Shown one piece after another: positions 56,320-64,000 of a stretch of 64,000 nucleotides of DNA. The stretch is from Burkholderiales bacterium (lineage in GTDB: Bacteria; Pseudomonadota; Gammaproteobacteria; Burkholderiales; Burkholderiaceae_C), in NCBI GenBank assembly GCA_028872015.1, contig JAGWLO010000005.1, forward strand, positions 17,187 to 81,186, in the 5' to 3' direction. Below the pieces are notes generated by a model. The model ran no database searches and was not told where the DNA came from. It saw only the letters and a program-made list of their open reading frames with translations. The translations under genes were made by a program, and so were the position numbers. The first letter of the stretch is position 1. Every line of letters begins with the position of its first letter.

Positions 56320-57426
56320 TCAACGGGGAGGCCGCCGCGGGGTGCGCGGCGCGCGCAGCCGCAGCTGCCCCACCACGCCGGCCGGCACCCGGTACACGGC
56401 CAGCACGAACAACAGCCCGAGCCAGAGCAACCAGCGCCCAGGCGAGGTCAGTGCACCCAGGACCGGCACGCCGTGCAGCCAGCCGCCCTCGCCGCCCAGG
56501 CCCTTCAGCAGGTCCTGCAGGTAGTTCTGTGCCAGCACGAACAGCACCGTGCCGACGACGGCGCCGTACATCGTGCCCATGCCGCCGATGACGACGATCA
56601 GCAACACGTCGAGCATGACCTCGAATGACAGCGTGGTGTCGGGCCCGGTGTAGCGCAGCCACAGCGCCAGCAGCGCGCCGGCCACGGTGGCGAACAGGGC
56701 CGAGATCACGCTGGCGGCGGTGCGGTAGACCACGGTGCGATAGCCGAGCGCCTCGGCCCGGAAATCGTTCTCGCGGACGGCCTGCAGCACGCGCCCGAAG
56801 GGCGAGTTGACGATCCTCAGCAGCAGCAGGAAGCAGGCCAGCGACACCGCGAGGAGGCCGTAGTAGGCAACGACGCGACCGTCGACCCGAAGGCCCAGCA
56901 GCGGCTGCGACAGCAGCTGGAACGAGGGGCTGAGCACCGCGGGCACGTGCAGGCTCAGGCCGTCCTCGCCACCGGTCAGGTCAGAGAGCTGCGAGGCCAG
57001 GGTCTGGAAGGCGCTGGCCACCGCCAGCGTGATCATGGCGAAGAAGATGGCCCGCACGCGCAGGCTGAACAGCCCGATCAGCAGCGACAGCACGAGCGAG
57101 AGCGCCAGCGCCAGCGCCAGCCCGAGGCCGACCGAGCCCCAGCCCGGGCCGAGCCGGGTGCAGGCGATGGCCACGCCGTAGGCGCCGATGCCGTAGAACA
57201 TGGTGTGGGCGAAGCTGACGATGCCGGTGTAACCCAGCAGCAGGTCGTAGCTGGCCACCAGCACGATGAAGACCAGCATCTGCGCCGCCGCCGCCAGTGC
57301 CCGGCTGCCCGGGAAGACGAACGGCGCCAGGGCCAGGCCAGCGGCGATCGCCAGCAGCAGCGCCGCCAGCCCGCGGCTGCGCGGCCCGTCGTGGGAGAAC
57401 AGCCCGCGCCACCCGGACCCGCTCAT
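56320..57426 (-). CDS. livM: Liv-type ABC transporter permease (LivM-like)
   Basis: This 368-aa inner-membrane permease belongs to the branched-chain amino acid (HAAT) family. It has about nine to ten hydrophobic helices, the BPD_transp_2 signature (YDLLLGYTGIVSFAHTMFYG), and the EAA-like VLQAVRENDFRAEALGYRTV. The start at 57426 (MSGSGWRGLFSHDG) overlaps the livH stop by 4 nt. It pairs with LivH and with the two ATPases downstream in transcription order. The actual substrate is uncertain. Confidence 0.92.
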   Translation of the reverse strand: MSGSGWRGLFSHDGPRSRGLAALLLAIAAGLALAPFVFPGSRALAAAAQMLVFIVLVASYDLLLGYTGIVSFAHTMFYGIGAYGVAIACTRLGPGWGSVGLGLALALALSLVLSLLIGLFSLRVRAIFFAMITLAVASAFQTLASQLSDLTGGEDGLSLHVPAVLSPSFQLLSQPLLGLRVDGRVVAYYGLLAVSLACFLLLLRIVNSPFGRVLQAVRENDFRAEALGYRTVVYRTAASVISALFATVAGALLALWLRYTGPDTTLSFEVMLDVLLIVVIGGMGTMYGAVVGTVLFVLAQNYLQDLLKGLGGEGGWLHGVPVLGALTSPGRWLLWLGLLFVLAVYRVPAGVVGQLRLRAPRTPRRPPR

Positions 57427-58433
57427 CGGCTCGTCACCGGGTACAGCCCGCGCGGCCGCCACAGCAGCACCACCATCATCAGGCCGATGTTGGAGAACAG
57501 CGCCGCCTTGGGCGCCAGGTAGCCGGTGTAGTTGGCCACCAGCCCCACGGCCAGCGCGCCGACGAAGCAGCCCAGCGTGCTGCCCAGCCCGCCGATGATG
57601 ATGACGATGAAGATCAGCACATTGACGCGGGCACCGATCTGCGGCGTGACCCCCTGCTGGTACAGCCCCCACATCACACCGCCCAGGCCGGCCAGCGCCG
57701 AGCCGGCGACGAAGACGGCGACGAACAGCCGGTCGATTCGGTAGCCCAGGCTCTGCACCATCTCGCGGTCCTGCACGCCGGCGCGGATCAGCAGCCCGAG
57801 CTTGGTGCGGCCCAGCACCCATAGCAGCGCGCCGAACACCAGCAACCCCACCCCCACCGCGAGCACGCGGTACTTTTCCACCGCCACCGTGTCGCCGGCA
57901 AAAGGGAAGACGAAGGCGCCTCGCAGCGAAGGCGGCAGCGCCAGCGGCCGCTCCTCGGGGCCCCAGAGCGTCTTGATCAGCTCCTGGCCGATGATCATCC
58001 CCCCAGTGGTCACGAGGATCTGCTCGAGGTGCCGGCCATAGACCGGACGCACCAGCAGGCGCTCGAAGACCAGGCCTGCGGCGCCGGCGACCAGCATGGC
58101 GGCGCCCGCCGCCAGCGCCACCGCGGCCAGGTTCGGCCCCAGCTGCGGCGAGCCGGCCCAGCCGTCGAGCCCGCCCAGCACGCTGACAGCGACGAAGGCC
58201 CCCACCGCGATGAACACGCCATGCCCGAAGTTCAGCACGTCCATCAGGCCGAAGACCAGGGTCAGGCCAGAGGCGATGACGAAGATGATGAGCCCCATGG
58301 CCAGGCCGGCCAGGCTGAGCGTGAGCCAGGTCGAGGGCGAACCCACCAGCGGCAGCGCCAGCGCCGCCAGGGCCGCCAGCAGGGCCGGCGGCCAGACATC
58401 GGGACGCGACCGCGCCAGGCCGGGCGCGGTCAT
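57423..58433 (-). CDS. livH: Liv-type ABC transporter permease (LivH-like)
   Basis: This 336-aa permease with about eight hydrophobic segments contains the LivH hallmarks LTLVFGLMDVLNFGHGVFIA and GVQDREMVQSLGYRIDRLFV (the EAA loop). It is flanked by LivF (4-nt overlap at its start, 58430-58433) and LivM (4-nt overlap at its end), so the genes are tightly coupled. The minus-strand gene order is binding protein, livG, livF, livH, livM. Confidence 0.93.
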   Translation of the reverse strand: MTAPGLARSRPDVWPPALLAALAALALPLVGSPSTWLTLSLAGLAMGLIIFVIASGLTLVFGLMDVLNFGHGVFIAVGAFVAVSVLGGLDGWAGSPQLGPNLAAVALAAGAAMLVAGAAGLVFERLLVRPVYGRHLEQILVTTGGMIIGQELIKTLWGPEERPLALPPSLRGAFVFPFAGDTVAVEKYRVLAVGVGLLVFGALLWVLGRTKLGLLIRAGVQDREMVQSLGYRIDRLFVAVFVAGSALAGLGGVMWGLYQQGVTPQIGARVNVLIFIVIIIGGLGSTLGCFVGALAVGLVANYTGYLAPKAALFSNIGLMMVVLLWRPRGLYPVTSR

Positions 58434-59161
58434 GCCGGTGTCCCCAGCGACAGGCCCAGCAGCCGCTGCTGCAGCGCCTCGTCGGCGGCCAGGTCGGCCA
58501 TGCGGCCTCGGTGCACCACGCGGCCGTCGTCCATCACCGCCACCCCGTCGCCGACCGCCAGCGCCAACGCCAGGTTCTGCTCGACCAGCAAGACCGTCGT
58601 GCCCTCGGCCTTCACCGCGCGCAACGCCGCCGCCAGGTTGTCGACGATGACCGGGGCCAGGCCCTTGCTGGGCTCGTCCACCAGCAGCAGCGCCCGCGGC
58701 TCGACGAGGGCGCGCGCCATCGCCAGCATCTGCTTCTGGCCGCCGCTGAGCTTGCCGGCCGGGTGCAGCCAGAACGTCTTCAGCGCCGGGAACCAGCCGA
58801 AGAGGCGGTCCAGGCGGGCCGCGTCCAGGTCCTCAGCGCGGCGTGCCGCTCGTGCGGCCAGCACCAGGTGGTCGCGCACGCTGAGGTCGGCGAAGATCCC
58901 CATCGACTCGGGCACGTAGGCGATGCCGGCCTGCGCGATGGCGGGCGTGGCCAGGCCCTGGAGCGCGAGCCCGCGCAGCCGGATCGTGCCCCGGCTGGCC
59001 CGCCACAGCCCCATCACCGTGCGCAGCGTCGTGCTCTTGCCGGCGCCGTTGCGGCCCAGCAGCATCGTCACCTCGCCCTCGGGCACGGCCAGGTCCACGC
59101 CGTGCAGGATGTGGTAAGCGCCGATGTGCGTGTGCACGCCCTGCAGCTCGAGCAACGTCAT
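58430..59161 (-). CDS. livF: Liv-type ABC transporter ATPase (LivF-like)
   Basis: This 243-aa ATPase has Walker A LLGRNGAGKSTTLRTVMGL, Q-loop YVPESMGIFADLSVRDHLVL, signature LSGGQKQMLAMARALV, Walker B LLLVDEPSKGLAPVI and H-loop LVEQNLALALAVGD. The ATG at 59161 overlaps the livG stop; the track start at 59869 is in a shadow frame of livG. Its C-terminus lacks the Liv-specific extension of LivG, as expected for LivF. Confidence 0.94.
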   Translation of the reverse strand: MTLLELQGVHTHIGAYHILHGVDLAVPEGEVTMLLGRNGAGKSTTLRTVMGLWRASRGTIRLRGLALQGLATPAIAQAGIAYVPESMGIFADLSVRDHLVLAARAARRAEDLDAARLDRLFGWFPALKTFWLHPAGKLSGGQKQMLAMARALVEPRALLLVDEPSKGLAPVIVDNLAAALRAVKAEGTTVLLVEQNLALALAVGDGVAVMDDGRVVHRGRMADLAADEALQQRLLGLSLGTPA

Positions 59162-59931
59162 GCCGCGGCCCCCGCCGCCCGGCCCAGGTAGGCCTGCTGC
59201 ACGACCGGCGAGGCGATCACGGCCGCCGGCTCGCCTTCGGCCACCTTCGCGCCCTGGTGCAGCACGACGATGCGGTCGGCCAGCTCGCGCACCACGTCCA
59301 TCTTGTGCTCGACGAGCAGGATGCAGACCTCGGGCCGTGCCTTCAGCGCGCGGATCAGGCCCAGCACCACCGGCGCGTCGTCGGCGCTCATGCCGGCCGT
59401 GGGCTCGTCGAACAGGTAGACCCGGGGGCGCAGCGCCATCAGCAGCGCCACCTCGAGCTTGCGCTGGTCGCCGTGCGACAGGGTGGCGGCCAAGGCGTCG
59501 CGTTGCGCGCGCAGTTGCACTTGATGCAGCAACGCGTCGGCCTCGTCGATCCAGGCGCGCCGGGCCGACCACAGGCGCAGCAGGTCGAGCGCCGTCCCGC
59601 CGCCGGGGCGGCCCTGCTCGCGCGCCTGCACCGCCAGGCGCAGGTTCTCGTGCACGGTCAGGCGTGCGAACAGCTGCGTGAGCTGGAAGGCCCGGCCCAG
59701 CCCGCGCCGCGTGCGCGACGGGGCTGACAGCCCGCCGATGTCGGCCCCGCCGAGCAGCACGCGGCCGCTGCTGGCGCGCAGCTGGCCCGAAACGAGGTTG
59801 AAGTAGGTGGTCTTGCCGGCCCCGTTGGGGCCGACGATGGCCGTCAGCGTGCCGGCCTCGAAGCGGCACGACACACGGTCGACCGCGGTATGGCCGCCGA
59901 AGCGCACCGTCAGCTCGCGCGTCTCGAGCAC
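59158..59931 (-). CDS. livG: Liv-type ABC transporter ATPase (LivG-like)
   Basis: This 257-aa ATPase has Walker A VGPNGAGKTTYFNLVSGQLR, the LivG-type RTRRGLGRAFQLTQLFARLT, and a degenerate signature LSHGDQRKLEVALLMA (SHG instead of SGG, common in LivG). Walker B is VYLFDEPTAGMSAD and H-loop LVEHKMDVVRELAD. No ATG lies near the start; the GTG at 59931 (VLETRELTVRFGGH) is the best choice. A GGGAGG lies almost adjacent, so the spacing is unusual and the start is less certain. Confidence 0.92.
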   Translation of the reverse strand: MLETRELTVRFGGHTAVDRVSCRFEAGTLTAIVGPNGAGKTTYFNLVSGQLRASSGRVLLGGADIGGLSAPSRTRRGLGRAFQLTQLFARLTVHENLRLAVQAREQGRPGGGTALDLLRLWSARRAWIDEADALLHQVQLRAQRDALAATLSHGDQRKLEVALLMALRPRVYLFDEPTAGMSADDAPVVLGLIRALKARPEVCILLVEHKMDVVRELADRIVVLHQGAKVAEGEPAAVIASPVVQQAYLGRAAGAAA

Positions 59932-59954
59932 CCTCCCGGCCCCTGGCGGGCGGA

Positions 59955-61142
59955 TCAGGCGCGGCCGTTGAGGATCGGCACGCTCATCTCGGCCGGCGTG
60001 ATCTCGTGCACCAGCTCGGGCACGCCCCAGGCGAAGGCCGGGTCGACCTTGATCCTGAAGTGGTACATCGACTGCATCGCCTGGTGGTCCTGCTTGCGGA
60101 ACGTCATCAGGCCCTTCGGCGTCTGGAAGCTCATGCCTTCCATCGTGGCGATGAGGCGGGCGCTGTCGACGCTGCCGCCGGTGCGGCCGAGCGCCTGCAC
60201 GACGGCGATGGCCGCGCACATGCCGCCACAGGTGAAGAAGTCGGGCGGTGCACCGAACTTCTTGTAGTGGTTGGCCACCAGCCACTCGTTCACCGGGTTC
60301 TTCGGGATGCCGAAGTAGTAGTAGGTGGCCCCCTCCATGCCCGGGAACTGCTTGTAGGCGACCATTGCCGGCAGGATGTTGCCGCCGGTGGCGATCTCGA
60401 TGCCGTAGCGCTTGAGGTCGAGGTCGGCGATCTTGAACGGGTTGCCGGCGCCGGCCCAGATGATGAAGATCACCTTGCGCCCCGGGCGGTCCTTCAGCGC
60501 GTCGATCAGGCGCTGCGCACCGGCGGTGAAGTCGGTGGTGCTGACGGGCAGGTACTCCTCGTGCACGAGCTGAGCCTGCTTCAGCGCGTTCTTGAAGGCC
60601 TTCACGCCGTCGCGGCCGAAGGCGTAATCCTGAGCCAGCGTGGCGATGCTGACCCCTGGCTTGTCCAGCGCGACGGCGTTGCCGATCGCGTCCTGGCTGC
60701 TGTTGCGCCCGGTGCGGAAGATGTACTTGTTCCACTTGTCACCGGTGATGCTGTCGGCCACGGCCGGCTCCACCAGCAAGATCTTCTTGTACTCCTCGGC
60801 CACCGGCAGCATCGCCAGCGCCACGTTGCTGGCGGTGGGGCCCACAGCGAGATCGGCGCGGTCGTCGCTGTAGGCCGCCGCCAGCAGGCTCTTGCCCAGC
60901 TCGGGCTTGCCCTGGTCGTCGCGCTCGATCACGACCAGCTTCTTGCCCGCCACCATCATCGTGCCGCCGGTGGCGTAGTCCAGGCCCATCATGAAGCCGG
61001 TGCTGGTCTGCTTGCCGTAGGCCTCCAGCGGACCGGTGAGGCTGTGCACATGGGCGATGCGGATTTCGCCCGAGGCCTGCGCCCGCGCCAGCGGTGCCGT
61101 TGCGGTGAGGGCTAGGCCTTGCAGCAGTTGTCGACGTTGCAT
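59955..61142 (-). CDS. Liv-type ABC transporter substrate-binding protein
   Basis: This 395-aa periplasmic binding protein of the HAAT/LivK class (Peripla_BP_6) has a signal with RR (MQRRQLLQGLALTATAPLAR, cleavage near ARA-Q). The mature start is IRIAHVHSLTGPLEAYGKQT, followed by VIERDDQGKPELGKSLLAAA, LAVGPTASNVALAMLPVAEE and FGRDGVKAFKNALKQAQLVH. The ATG at 61142 follows AGGAGC at 8 nt and is preferred to the track start. Such proteins bind amino acids, amides, urea or aromatic and short-chain acids. The neighbouring malonyl-CoA synthetase gene hints at a carboxylic acid, but this is only inference. Confidence 0.88.
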   Translation of the reverse strand: MQRRQLLQGLALTATAPLARAQASGEIRIAHVHSLTGPLEAYGKQTSTGFMMGLDYATGGTMMVAGKKLVVIERDDQGKPELGKSLLAAAYSDDRADLAVGPTASNVALAMLPVAEEYKKILLVEPAVADSITGDKWNKYIFRTGRNSSQDAIGNAVALDKPGVSIATLAQDYAFGRDGVKAFKNALKQAQLVHEEYLPVSTTDFTAGAQRLIDALKDRPGRKVIFIIWAGAGNPFKIADLDLKRYGIEIATGGNILPAMVAYKQFPGMEGATYYYFGIPKNPVNEWLVANHYKKFGAPPDFFTCGGMCAAIAVVQALGRTGGSVDSARLIATMEGMSFQTPKGLMTFRKQDHQAMQSMYHFRIKVDPAFAWGVPELVHEITPAEMSVPILNGRA

Positions 61143-61465
61143 GGGTGAAGCTCCTGGGTGTGTCGCGGAAGGTTCCGGCCCGCTGCGTCGCCGGCGGGAC
61201 TGCGGCGCATTCTGGTCCGCGCGCGGCAGCTCGCGCATGGCGGTCTTCCCGACAGTCGACTCCGCGCCTCACCCGCAGGCGGGCTCGACGGGGCCCGCCG
61301 AAGCCGGAGGCTCAGTCCGTGGCCGACTGAGCCCAGCCGAGCCGCCTGGGGTTGACACCGCCCGGCGGCCCGGGCCGGGCTGGGTACGATGCGGCGCCGG
61401 CCGCGGCAGGCCCCGTGGCCCTGTCGTGGGCGGCGGAGCCGGCCTCCCCTCTTCCCTCGCTCCCC
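61143..61465. other. Divergent intergenic region between the liv operon and the acyl-CoA synthetase gene
   Basis: About 320 bp without a gene. A TACGAT at 61385-61390 could be a -10 for the synthetase. A TTGACA at 61352-61357 is 27 bp away from it, too far to form a standard promoter. I see no operator, repeat or RNA element here. Confidence 0.4.
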
Positions 61466-63001
61466 ATGATCCAGCAGAACCTGTACGCCGCCCTGCGCGC
61501 GGCCTTCCCCGCCGATCTCGACGCCATTGCCGTCGAGGCCGCCGACAGCCCCGAGCCGCTGCACTACACCTGGCGCGACCTCGACCGCGGCTCGGCCATG
61601 ATCGCCAACCTGATCGACTCGCTGGCACTGCCGCCGCGCTCGCGCATCGCGGTGCACACCGACAAGAGCGTCGAGGCGCTGATGCTGTACCTGGCGGTGC
61701 TGCGTTCGGGCCATGTCTACCTGCCGCTGAACATCGCCTACCAGGCGGCCGAGCTCGACTACTTCATCGGCCATGCCGAGCCGGCGATGGTGGTCTGCGC
61801 CCGCCGCCACTTCGGCTGGGTCGGGCCGCTGGCCTTCGGCCTCGGCACGAAGCATGTCTACACCCTCGACGACGACCGCAGCGGCACCCTGCTCGACCGT
61901 GCGGCGCTGCACGCCGACAGCCAGGCGCCGGCCCTGCGCCAGGCCGCCGACCTGGCCGCCATCGTCTACACCAGCGGCACCACCGGGCGCAGCAAGGGGG
62001 CGATGCTCAGCCACGGCAACCTGCTGTCGAACGCGCGCGTGCTGAAGGAGCACTGGGGCTGGGTCGGCGGGGACGTGCTGATGCATGCGCTGCCGCTGTT
62101 CCACGTGCACGGCCTGTTCGTGGCCTGCCACGCGGCGTTGCTGGGCGGCAGCAGGACGATCTGGTTCAACCGCTTCGACCCCCGCGCCGTGGTGGCCCGG
62201 CTGCCGGATGCCACCGTCTTCATGGGCGTGCCCACGATGTACACGCGGATGCTGGCCGAGCCCTCGCTCACGCCCGAGGCCTGCGGGCTGATGCGGCTGT
62301 TCGTCTGCGGCTCGGCGCCGCTGCGCCCCGAGACCTTCGAGGCCTGGCGCGAGCGCACCGGCCACACCCTGCTCGAGCGCTACGGCATGAGCGAGACCTT
62401 GATGCTCACCTCCAACCCCTACCGCCCCGAGGACGCCCGCCGCGCCGGCACCGTGGGCCAGGCCCTGCCCGGCGTGGGCCTGCGCGTGTGCGACGACAAG
62501 GGCCGCCCGCTGCCGGCCGGCGAGATCGGCGGCATCGAGGTCAAGGGGCCTGGCGTGTTCCAGGGCTACTGGCGCATGCCCGAGAAGACGGCCGACGAGT
62601 TCACCACCGACCTGTGGTTCAAGACCGGTGACCTGGGCACGCTGGATGCCCAGGGCACGCTGCGCATCGTCGGCCGCAGCCGGGACCTGATCATCACCGG
62701 CGGCTACAACGTCTACCCGGCCGAGGTCGAGGGCTACCTCAACGAGCTGCCCGGCGTGGCCGAATCGGCCGTCGTCGGCGTGCCGCACCCCGATTTCGGC
62801 GAGGCGGTCGTGGCCGTGCTCGTGGCCGCGCCCGGGGCCCGGGTCGACGAGGCCGCGCTCGCCGCCGGGCTGAAGGCCCGCATCGCCGGCTTCAAGGTGC
62901 CCAAGCGCCTGCTGCTGCTGCCCGAGCTGCCACGTAACGCGATGGGAAAGGTGCAAAAGAATTTGCTGCGCGAGCAATACCGGGCCTTGTTCTCGGCCTG
63001 A
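61466..63001 (+). CDS. Malonyl-CoA synthetase-like AMP-binding ligase (MatB type)
   Basis: This 511-aa ANL-superfamily enzyme activates an acid with ATP and CoA. The AMP-binding motif is YTSGTTGRSKGAMLSHGNL (~170); HALPLFHVHGLFVACHAAL and ERYGMSETLMLTSNPYRPED are close to MatB, which makes malonyl-CoA from malonate. WFKTGDLGTLDAQGTLRIVG and the catalytic Lys in NAMGKVQKNLLRE (~497) complete the fold. The ATG at 61466 is chosen over 61352. It is divergent from a Liv-type transporter. Malonate is the likely substrate; methylmalonate or another short acid is possible. Confidence 0.85.
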   Translation: MIQQNLYAALRAAFPADLDAIAVEAADSPEPLHYTWRDLDRGSAMIANLIDSLALPPRSRIAVHTDKSVEALMLYLAVLRSGHVYLPLNIAYQAAELDYFIGHAEPAMVVCARRHFGWVGPLAFGLGTKHVYTLDDDRSGTLLDRAALHADSQAPALRQAADLAAIVYTSGTTGRSKGAMLSHGNLLSNARVLKEHWGWVGGDVLMHALPLFHVHGLFVACHAALLGGSRTIWFNRFDPRAVVARLPDATVFMGVPTMYTRMLAEPSLTPEACGLMRLFVCGSAPLRPETFEAWRERTGHTLLERYGMSETLMLTSNPYRPEDARRAGTVGQALPGVGLRVCDDKGRPLPAGEIGGIEVKGPGVFQGYWRMPEKTADEFTTDLWFKTGDLGTLDAQGTLRIVGRSRDLIITGGYNVYPAEVEGYLNELPGVAESAVVGVPHPDFGEAVVAVLVAAPGARVDEAALAAGLKARIAGFKVPKRLLLLPELPRNAMGKVQKNLLREQYRALFSA

Positions 63002-63016
63002 CGGCCAGGCCAGCGC

Positions 63017-63022
63017 TACATT
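63017..63022 (+). promoter_or_regulatory. -10-like box immediately before the epimerase gene
   Basis: TACATT ends 7 nt before the ATG at 63030, so transcription would start on or beside the start codon. If used, the message is leaderless. The preceding gene stops only 28 nt upstream, so read-through is the alternative. Confidence 0.3.
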
Positions 63023-63029
63023 GCCGGCC

Positions 63030-64000
63030 ATGAAGTTGCTGATCCTCGGCGGCACGCGATTCCTGGGGCGCCACCTGGCGCAGCTGGCCCTGGCGGCAGG
63101 CCACCAGCTGACGCTGCTGCACCGCGGCCGCAGCGGGCCGGGCCTGTTCCCCGAGGCCGAGCACCTGATCGCCGACCGCGACGCCGACCTCGGCCTGCTG
63201 GCCGGTCGGCACTGGGATGCCGCGATCGACACCAGCGCCTACGTGCCGCGCCAGGTGCACGCCGCCGCCGCCGCCCTGGGCGAGCGGGTCGGCCAGTACC
63301 AGCTGATCTCCAGCATCAGCGTCTACGCCAGCTACGCCTGCCCGGGGCTGGCCGAGGACGCGCCGCTGCAGACCCTGGCGGACCCGGCCACCGAAGTCGT
63401 CGACGGCACCACCTACGGCGGCCTGAAGGCGCTGTGCGAGCAGGCGGCGCAGGCCGGCTTCGGCGGACGCTGCCTGATCGTGCGGCCCGGGCTGCTGGTG
63501 GGCCCGCACGACCCCAGCGGGCGCTTCACCTGGTGGGTGCAGCGCATGGCCGCCGCCTCGGCGGGCGGCGAGGTGCTGGCGCCAGGCGACGCGGCCGCGC
63601 CGGTGCAGTTCATCGACGCCCGCGACGCCGCGGCCTGGCTGCTGGCGCAGGCCGAGCGCGGCAGCCGGGGCGCGTGCAACCTCACCGGCCCGGCCCGGCC
63701 CACGACCTTCGGCGAGTTCCTCGAGACGGCCCGCGCCGCGCTGGCCCCGGCCGCCCGGCTGACCTGGATCGACGAGGCCTGCCTGCTGGCCCAGGGCGTG
63801 GCGCCCTGGACCGAGCTGCCGCTGTGGCTGCCCCGGGATTCGGCCGGGCTGCACCAGGTGAGTATCGCGCGCGCCCTGTCGCTGGGCCTGCGCTGCCGGC
63901 CGATGGCGCAGACGCTGCAGGACACCGCGGCCTGGGCCGCCGCCGCCCCGGCGCCGCTGCCGGCCCCGCCCTGCAGCGGGCCGATGCGCCAGGGCGTGGG
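63030..64000 (+). CDS. NAD-dependent epimerase/dehydratase-like protein (cut by window end)
   Basis: The first ~323 residues of an extended short-chain dehydrogenase-like protein are present and no stop occurs before the window ends. The N-terminus has the nucleotide-binding motif KLLILGGTRFLGRHLAQLAL. The central region has SSISVYASYA and a YxxxK-type pair in TTYGGLKALCEQAA, then a substrate half with RCLIVRPGLLVGPHDPSGR and APVQFIDARDAAAWLLAQAE. The layout resembles atypical epimerase-like reductases rather than a defined sugar epimerase. The substrate is unknown. It may be co-transcribed with the ligase gene 28 nt upstream. Confidence 0.8.
   Translation, partial: MKLLILGGTRFLGRHLAQLALAAGHQLTLLHRGRSGPGLFPEAEHLIADRDADLGLLAGRHWDAAIDTSAYVPRQVHAAAAALGERVGQYQLISSISVYASYACPGLAEDAPLQTLADPATEVVDGTTYGGLKALCEQAAQAGFGGRCLIVRPGLLVGPHDPSGRFTWWVQRMAAASAGGEVLAPGDAAAPVQFIDARDAAAWLLAQAERGSRGACNLTGPARPTTFGEFLETARAALAPAARLTWIDEACLLAQGVAPWTELPLWLPRDSAGLHQVSIARALSLGLRCRPMAQTLQDTAAWAAAAPAPLPAPPCSGPMRQGV

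Noticed and set aside
61352-61390. TTGACA...TACGAT as a sigma-70 promoter for the malonyl-CoA synthetase gene
   Set aside because: The spacer is 27 bp, far from 16-18 bp; at most the -10 alone is used.

Overview
The window is very GC-rich chromosomal DNA from a betaproteobacterium. It is most likely a member of the Burkholderiales close to the Rubrivivax, Leptothrix and Piscinibacter group. This is inferred from gene order and protein style (rplU-rpmA-obgE-proB next to ispB; pilBCD-coaE-zapD-yacG; hemA-prfA-prmC-grxD-ubiX), not from a database search. Coding density is high and almost every gene is a recognisable housekeeping gene. I see no prophage, insertion sequence, CRISPR array or defence island. 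Most long ORFs in the supplied track are GC-driven shadows, including a 1422-aa and a 2131-aa ORF antisense to real genes.

Layout. 1-5.6 kb (minus strand): the 5' end of nrdA behind a probable pair of NrdR boxes, then pilR and pilS (type IV pilus regulation), a PP0621-family small membrane protein and a CcsA-like membrane protein. 5.6-9.2 kb: ffh, a DUF2726 protein, ftsY and tRNA-Met(CAU). 9.2-14.8 kb: a permease remnant, a Pho box and the phosphate regulon pstS-pstC-pstA-pstB-phoU-phoB, with no phoR. 14.8-18.2 kb: modA-modB-modC-modE for molybdate uptake, with a probable ModE operator over the promoter. 18.3-25.6 kb: a small secreted protein, miaB, a small membrane protein, hemA, prfA, prmC, a possible outer-membrane protein, grxD and ubiX. 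25.6-32.7 kb: a lytic transglycosylase with proS, then rppH, proB-obgE-rpmA-rplU and ispB. 32.8-38.7 kb: tRNA-Pro(CGG), pilB-pilC-pilD, coaE, zapD and yacG.

38.7-48 kb: nagA with a SIS-domain glucosamine-6-phosphate deaminase-like gene, groES-groEL under a CIRCE element, a DUF1631-like protein, an epoxide-hydrolase-like enzyme translationally coupled to engB, and a dihaem cytochrome c. 47.4-55 kb: msrP-msrQ and a double-length UvrA of 1963 aa. 55.2-64 kb: a small periplasmic protein overlapping an orphan Rieske protein gene, a five-gene Liv-type ABC transporter, a malonyl-CoA synthetase-like ligase, and the start of an NAD-dependent epimerase-like gene cut by the window end.

Connections. The pil genes lie in two places: the regulators pilSR, and the assembly motor, platform and peptidase pilBCD. 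The molybdate importer fits with MsrP, a molybdoenzyme in the same window. The Pst/Pho and Mod operons each carry their own regulator as the last gene. Several genes have a -10 box so close to the start codon that the mRNA would be leaderless.

The most unusual item is the fused UvrA: four ABC ATPase modules in one chain, with three GC-palindromic repeat-like segments translated in frame inside its first half. Other points worth following are the orphan Rieske pair, the missing phoR, and the overlapping divergent promoters between engB and the cytochrome c gene.
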